In this document: positions 39,445 through 42,991 of the stretch, one piece after another
How the letters are laid out: the number at the start of each line of letters is the position of its first letter
How positions within the stretch are numbered: position 1 is the first letter of the stretch
From: UMGS1851 sp900555605
GTDB taxonomy: Bacteria; Bacillota; Clostridia; UBA1212; UBA1255
Reading direction: 5' to 3'
Length of the DNA stretch: 42,991 nucleotides
NCBI GenBank assembly: GCA_902472555.1
Contig: CABROF010000010.1
Coordinates: 1 to 42,991, forward strand
Translations under genes and position numbers: made by a program
Notes under the pieces: model-generated
Databases searched by the model: none
The model's input: the letters and a program-made list of their open reading frames with translations, nothing else
What the model was told of the DNA's origin: nothing

Positions 39445-41972
39445 TGGCATATTTTACTGAAGTTAAGCGAAGCATTCTGCGTTCCTTCAGCAAATTCCTG
39501 TCAATTCTGCTGATTGTCGCCCTTGGCGTCGGTGTATTTGCCGGCGTAAAGGCAACCGGTACTGACATGAAGCGCACTGCTGACCAATATTATGACGATC
39601 ATGACTTTATGGATCTGTCTATTCTCAGCACCGGCGGTCTGACGGCACAGGATGTCGCGGCAGTCGCCGCCATAGAAGGCGTTGCGGCTGCAGAAGGATT
39701 TTATACCAGCGATGCACTGATCCAATTAGAAGATAAAGAAGCTGTTATGAAATTTATCAGTCTTCCCAAAGCCGTCAACCGATTAACCTTGACAGAAGGC
39801 GCACTTCCCGTCCGGCCGGGCGAATGCGTTCTGACCGTTACCTCAGAAGGCCTTTATCAGTTCAAAATCGGCGATACGGTCCGCATTGCCAGTGAAAACA
39901 GCGGAATCTTGTCAGAATATAAAATCGTGGGCTTTGTCCAAAGTCCCTGCTATATTTCGTTTGATTTAGGCAGCAGCACACAAGGCAGCGGCAAGCTGAA
40001 TTACGTTGCCTACATAACAGAGGAAAACTTTGCGCAGGACTATTTTTCCGAATTAGCCGTAACGGTCAGCGGCGCAAAGGCATGCAATACATATGGATCA
40101 GCCTACACTGCGCTTGTAGAAGCGGTACGCCTTCGCATAGAAGGGATTGCCGAAGAACGGACAGCGGCGCGCCTTTCCGAGTTGCGGGCTTTCGGGGAGC
40201 AGCAGATTGCAGCGCTTTTATCGGCGGCACAGCAGTCGGGTACGAAAATTGATGAAGCTTTTATCGCACAGCTGCGCAATCAGCTGGATCTGCTGAAACA
40301 GCCGCAATGGTATGTGCTGGATCGCAGCGCAAACATCGGATATGTCAGCTATCAGGGAGATTCCGAAAAGGTGGATGCCATTGCCGCAATTTTTCCCGTA
40401 TTTTTTTTCCTGGTAGCCGCCCTGGTATGCCTGACCACCATGACACGAATGGTCGAGGAGGAACGGACACAAATCGGCGTTATGAAAGCTTTAGGTTACG
40501 GAAAGGGAGCAATTGCGGCAAAATATCTGATCTATGCAGGACTGGCCAGCACAGCAGGCAGCCTTCTCGGCCTGGCGGTCGGATTTCAGCTGTTTCCGAA
40601 AGCAATTTTTGCCGCATATCAGATTTTGTACCGCATTCCCGATATTCAGACGCCCTATCATCTCACATACGCGTTGGTTTCCTCTCTTTCAGCCATTCTA
40701 TGTACAGTATTGGCCTCCTTGGCCGCTTGCATCGCAACGCTCCGGGAACGTCCTGCCGCTCTCATGCTGCCAAAGTCCCCAAAGGCCGGGAAACGTATTT
40801 TACTCGAACGTATCGGCTTTCTCTGGAAGCATATGAGCTTCAGTCAAAAGGTCAGCGCCCGCAATCTCTTCCGTTACAAAAAGCGGTTTTGGATGACCAT
40901 TGTCGGTATCGCAGGCTGCACGGCGCTGCTGCTGACCGGCTTCGGCCTGAAAAACTCAATATCCGATATTGTAGATAAGCAATTCCGCGATATCGCACTG
41001 TACGATATGAGCGGCTCCTTTGCACAAGGAGCAAAGATTGATGATATCGCGCCGGTTCTGGAGGCACGCGGTGTAACTTACTTGGCTTATTACCAAAAAT
41101 TCACCGATATTTCGTCGGATGATTTTCAAAAACAGGCATATCTATTCATCCCGGACTGCGAAGAAGAGACAATCGCCCGGTTTGAGGCGCTGTATTCGCT
41201 GCATACCCGCAGAACCGGCACGCCGCAGCCGCTATCGCGCCGGGGTGTAGTCATCACGGAAAAGCTTGCAAAGGAACTGCACGTTTCAGCCGGCGATACG
41301 ATTCAGATCTCAGACGGCACGGAACGGGTCGGCTTTCTCGTGACGGGTATTGCGGAAAATTATATCTACCATTACGTATACATGCTTCCCGAAACGTACG
41401 AAGCCGCCTTCGGCGGCAGACCCGCGCCGAATTATTTTGCAGGCAGGCTTTCCGAGGATTCCGGTACTGCGCGGGATACGCTTTCCGAAGAATTGCTGCG
41501 CAGCGGAAAAATCACCGCAGTGAATGATATCTCCGATTTCCGGGTCACCTTTGACGACGCCATCGGCAGCCTGAATATTGTCGTGCTGGTACTCATCGTA
41601 TGCGCGGCATTGCTGGCATTTATCGTGCTTTACAATCTGACGAATATCAATATCACGGAACGGCAGAGAGAGGTTGCCACAATCAAGGTGCTGGGCTTTT
41701 ATGATCCCGAGGTTTCCTCTTATATTTTCCGGGAATCTGTGACTTTGACGGTTATCGGCATTTTGTTCGGACTGGTATTAGGGGTCATTCTCCACGCCTT
41801 TGTTGTTTCTACGGCAGAAGTGGATATGGTGATGTTCGGCCGTGAGATAAAAGCCATGAGTTATGTCATTTCCGCGGTGCTGACGCTGGTATTCTCCATT
41901 CTTGTGGATTTTGCCATGCATTTTCGGCTGAAAAACATCTCCATGGTGGATTCATTGAAAAGTGCAGAATAA
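39438..41972 (+). CDS. FtsX-like ABC permease (two FtsX domains)
   Basis: 844 residues. One N-terminal membrane helix (about 14-34, FLSILLIVALGVGVFAGV), an extracellular MacB-type domain (DMKRTADQYYDDHDFMDLSIL), a short helical stretch (about 225-285), three membrane segments (about 310-440), a second extracellular domain (about 515-700) and three more segments (about 715-830). Homologues in Clostridia that I recall are over 1000 residues, with a long coiled coil between the first domain and the second helix; here that part is reduced to about 60 residues. AAAGGA lies 4 nt before ATG 39438; ATG 39444 is also possible. Function: export or envelope control, substrate unknown. Confidence 0.88.
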   Translation: MVMAYFTEVKRSILRSFSKFLSILLIVALGVGVFAGVKATGTDMKRTADQYYDDHDFMDLSILSTGGLTAQDVAAVAAIEGVAAAEGFYTSDALIQLEDKEAVMKFISLPKAVNRLTLTEGALPVRPGECVLTVTSEGLYQFKIGDTVRIASENSGILSEYKIVGFVQSPCYISFDLGSSTQGSGKLNYVAYITEENFAQDYFSELAVTVSGAKACNTYGSAYTALVEAVRLRIEGIAEERTAARLSELRAFGEQQIAALLSAAQQSGTKIDEAFIAQLRNQLDLLKQPQWYVLDRSANIGYVSYQGDSEKVDAIAAIFPVFFFLVAALVCLTTMTRMVEEERTQIGVMKALGYGKGAIAAKYLIYAGLASTAGSLLGLAVGFQLFPKAIFAAYQILYRIPDIQTPYHLTYALVSSLSAILCTVLASLAACIATLRERPAALMLPKSPKAGKRILLERIGFLWKHMSFSQKVSARNLFRYKKRFWMTIVGIAGCTALLLTGFGLKNSISDIVDKQFRDIALYDMSGSFAQGAKIDDIAPVLEARGVTYLAYYQKFTDISSDDFQKQAYLFIPDCEEETIARFEALYSLHTRRTGTPQPLSRRGVVITEKLAKELHVSAGDTIQISDGTERVGFLVTGIAENYIYHYVYMLPETYEAAFGGRPAPNYFAGRLSEDSGTARDTLSEELLRSGKITAVNDISDFRVTFDDAIGSLNIVVLVLIVCAALLAFIVLYNLTNINITERQREVATIKVLGFYDPEVSSYIFRESVTLTVIGILFGLVLGVILHAFVVSTAEVDMVMFGREIKAMSYVISAVLTLVFSILVDFAMHFRLKNISMVDSLKSAE

Positions 41973-41992
41973 GAAGGAGGTATTGCCGCAGT

Positions 41993-42991
41993 ATGACAAA
42001 ACAGGGGGAAAGTTGTCAAATTGATATTACCGGAATTACGGAAGAGGGCGCCGGAGTCGGACATCTCGGCGGCATGGCGGTTTTCTGCCCCGGTCTGCTG
42101 CCCGGTGAGCAGGCCGAGGTTCGGCTCACAAAAGTAAAGAAGTCCTATGCCATTGGTAAAATGCTGCGGCTGCTCCGGACCTCTCCGGACCGCATTTTAC
42201 CGGAATGTGACAGCGCCGCACAATGCGGCGGGTGTACCTTCCGCCATATGGATTATTCCGCGCAGTTATCTATGAAGCAGCAGCGGGTCGCGGACTGTCT
42301 GCAAAGAATCGGCGGTCTGTCTCCGGATATTTTACCGATTCGCGGCATGGAATCGCCTTTCCGTTACCGCAACAAGGCCATTTATCCCTTTACGGTTTCC
42401 GCCGGACAGGTAAAATGCGGCTTTTATGCGGCAAACAGCCATCGCCTGATTCCCATCGTCCACTGTCTGAACGAAGATCCCCGGGCTGCTGCGGTGCGGG
42501 AAACCGTAACCGCATTTCTGCAGCAATATGGCATCTCCATTTATGATGAAACAGCACACCGCGGCTTGGTCCGCCATCTGATGGTCCGGACCGCTTCCTG
42601 CGCAGAGGATACCATGGCCGTTTTGGTCATCAATGGAAAGACCCTTCCCCACTGCCGGGAATTTATCCGCCGGCTTGCAGAGAATTGTCCGTTTGTAACC
42701 TCTGTTTATCTAAATGTGAATCAGCGTGCCTCCAATACGGTGCTCGGCGAAGAATATCAGCTGCTGTCCGGCACGGAATATCTGCGGGATAAAATCGGAG
42801 ACGTCTGTTTTGATATCTCTCCGGCTTCATTTTACCAGGTGAATCCCCTTCAGACGAAGGTTCTGTATGATACGGTCCTGCAGTTTGCGGATCTTCGCAG
42901 GCAGGCACACATCTGGGATATCTATTGCGGCATCGGAACCATTGGCATTTACCTTGCCGCCGCGCAGCAAGCCGCTGGGCAGCCTGTGGCC
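41993..42991 (+). CDS. rlmD: 23S rRNA (uracil-5)-methyltransferase, RlmD/RumA type, 3' end cut by window
   Basis: 333 codons to the window edge. SAM-dependent rRNA m5U methyltransferase. It has an N-terminal TRAM domain (GESCQIDITGITEEGAGVGH), an iron-sulfur cluster motif C72, C78, C81 (ECDSAAQCGGCTFRH) with C158 as the fourth ligand, and SAM motif I IWDIYCGIGTIGIYLA at the edge. The catalytic Cys and general base lie beyond the window. AAGGAGG (41974-41980) precedes ATG 41993 by 12 nt, and the gap to the permease stop is 20 bp, so it may share the operon. Confidence 0.92.
   Translation, partial: MTKQGESCQIDITGITEEGAGVGHLGGMAVFCPGLLPGEQAEVRLTKVKKSYAIGKMLRLLRTSPDRILPECDSAAQCGGCTFRHMDYSAQLSMKQQRVADCLQRIGGLSPDILPIRGMESPFRYRNKAIYPFTVSAGQVKCGFYAANSHRLIPIVHCLNEDPRAAAVRETVTAFLQQYGISIYDETAHRGLVRHLMVRTASCAEDTMAVLVINGKTLPHCREFIRRLAENCPFVTSVYLNVNQRASNTVLGEEYQLLSGTEYLRDKIGDVCFDISPASFYQVNPLQTKVLYDTVLQFADLRRQAHIWDIYCGIGTIGIYLAAAQQAAGQPVA

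Noticed and set aside
1..42991. tRNA, rRNA, CRISPR arrays, integrases or attachment sites
   Set aside because: I looked through all intergenic stretches on both strands and saw none; the only mobile trace is the IS3-type remnant.

Overview
The window looks like a chromosomal segment of a spore-forming, Gram-positive anaerobe of the class Clostridia, possibly a Lachnospirales-like gut organism (inference). The grounds are sporulation genes (yabP, yabQ, a spoVB-type flippase), a type III glutamine synthetase, an ammonium transporter joined to a PII domain, a PstA/DarA-type c-di-AMP receptor, a VanW-family protein, sigma-A-like promoters (TTGACA-17-TATAAT type) and strong AGGAGG ribosome sites. 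I saw no rRNA, tRNA or CRISPR array.

Layout. 1-2.5 kb (minus): an operon of a P-loop/Asp23 chimera, a DUF6062 protein and an 8-oxoguanine DNA glycosylase cut by the window start. 2.5-4.8 kb (minus): a two-gene RloA/RloB (AbiL-like) ATPase plus Toprim-nuclease module with its own promoter. 5-7.1 kb (plus): a transglutaminase-like lipoprotein and a 5'-truncated metallophosphoesterase. 7.2-12.6 kb: a zinc-ribbon membrane protein, asnA, a PAP2/flippase-like lipid pair and a membrane-anchored amidase. 12.7-19.2 kb: a carbohydrate locus with a sugar isomerase, a GH78 alpha-L-rhamnosidase, a LacI-family regulator and an SGNH esterase. A 14-nt CG-centred operator-like sequence is repeated exactly upstream of both catabolic transcription units, and an IS3-type insertion-sequence remnant lies in the locus.

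19.3-23.5 kb (minus): nitrogen assimilation, glnA (type III) then amt-PII. The amt-PII reading frame is interrupted by one in-frame TAG. glnA has an intrinsic terminator between its promoter and its ribosome site. 23.6-26 kb: a CopA copper ATPase, followed by a terminator hairpin nearly identical to the one after amt-PII. 26.1-29.3 kb (minus): an operon of an ABC exporter with a PH-like/zinc-ribbon head, a DUF1854 protein and a c-di-AMP receptor. 29.4-32 kb (minus): a PdxA-family dehydrogenase, a VTC-type polyphosphate polymerase and a DUF4956 membrane protein.

32.1-36.5 kb (minus): a sporulation and division cluster yabP-yabQ-divIC-yabR-rhomboid-spoVB, with the same yabP-to-yabR order as Bacillus subtilis. 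36.7-43 kb (plus): VanW-family protein, ABC ATPase, FtsX-like permease and the 5' part of rlmD.

The most unusual items are the amber codon in amt-PII, the shared operator of the rhamnoside locus, the early terminator in the glnA leader, the coupling of a c-di-AMP receptor to a DUF1854 ABC exporter, the RloAB module, and two genes (copA, pdxA) where the ribosome site points to an ATC or ATT codon rather than ATG.
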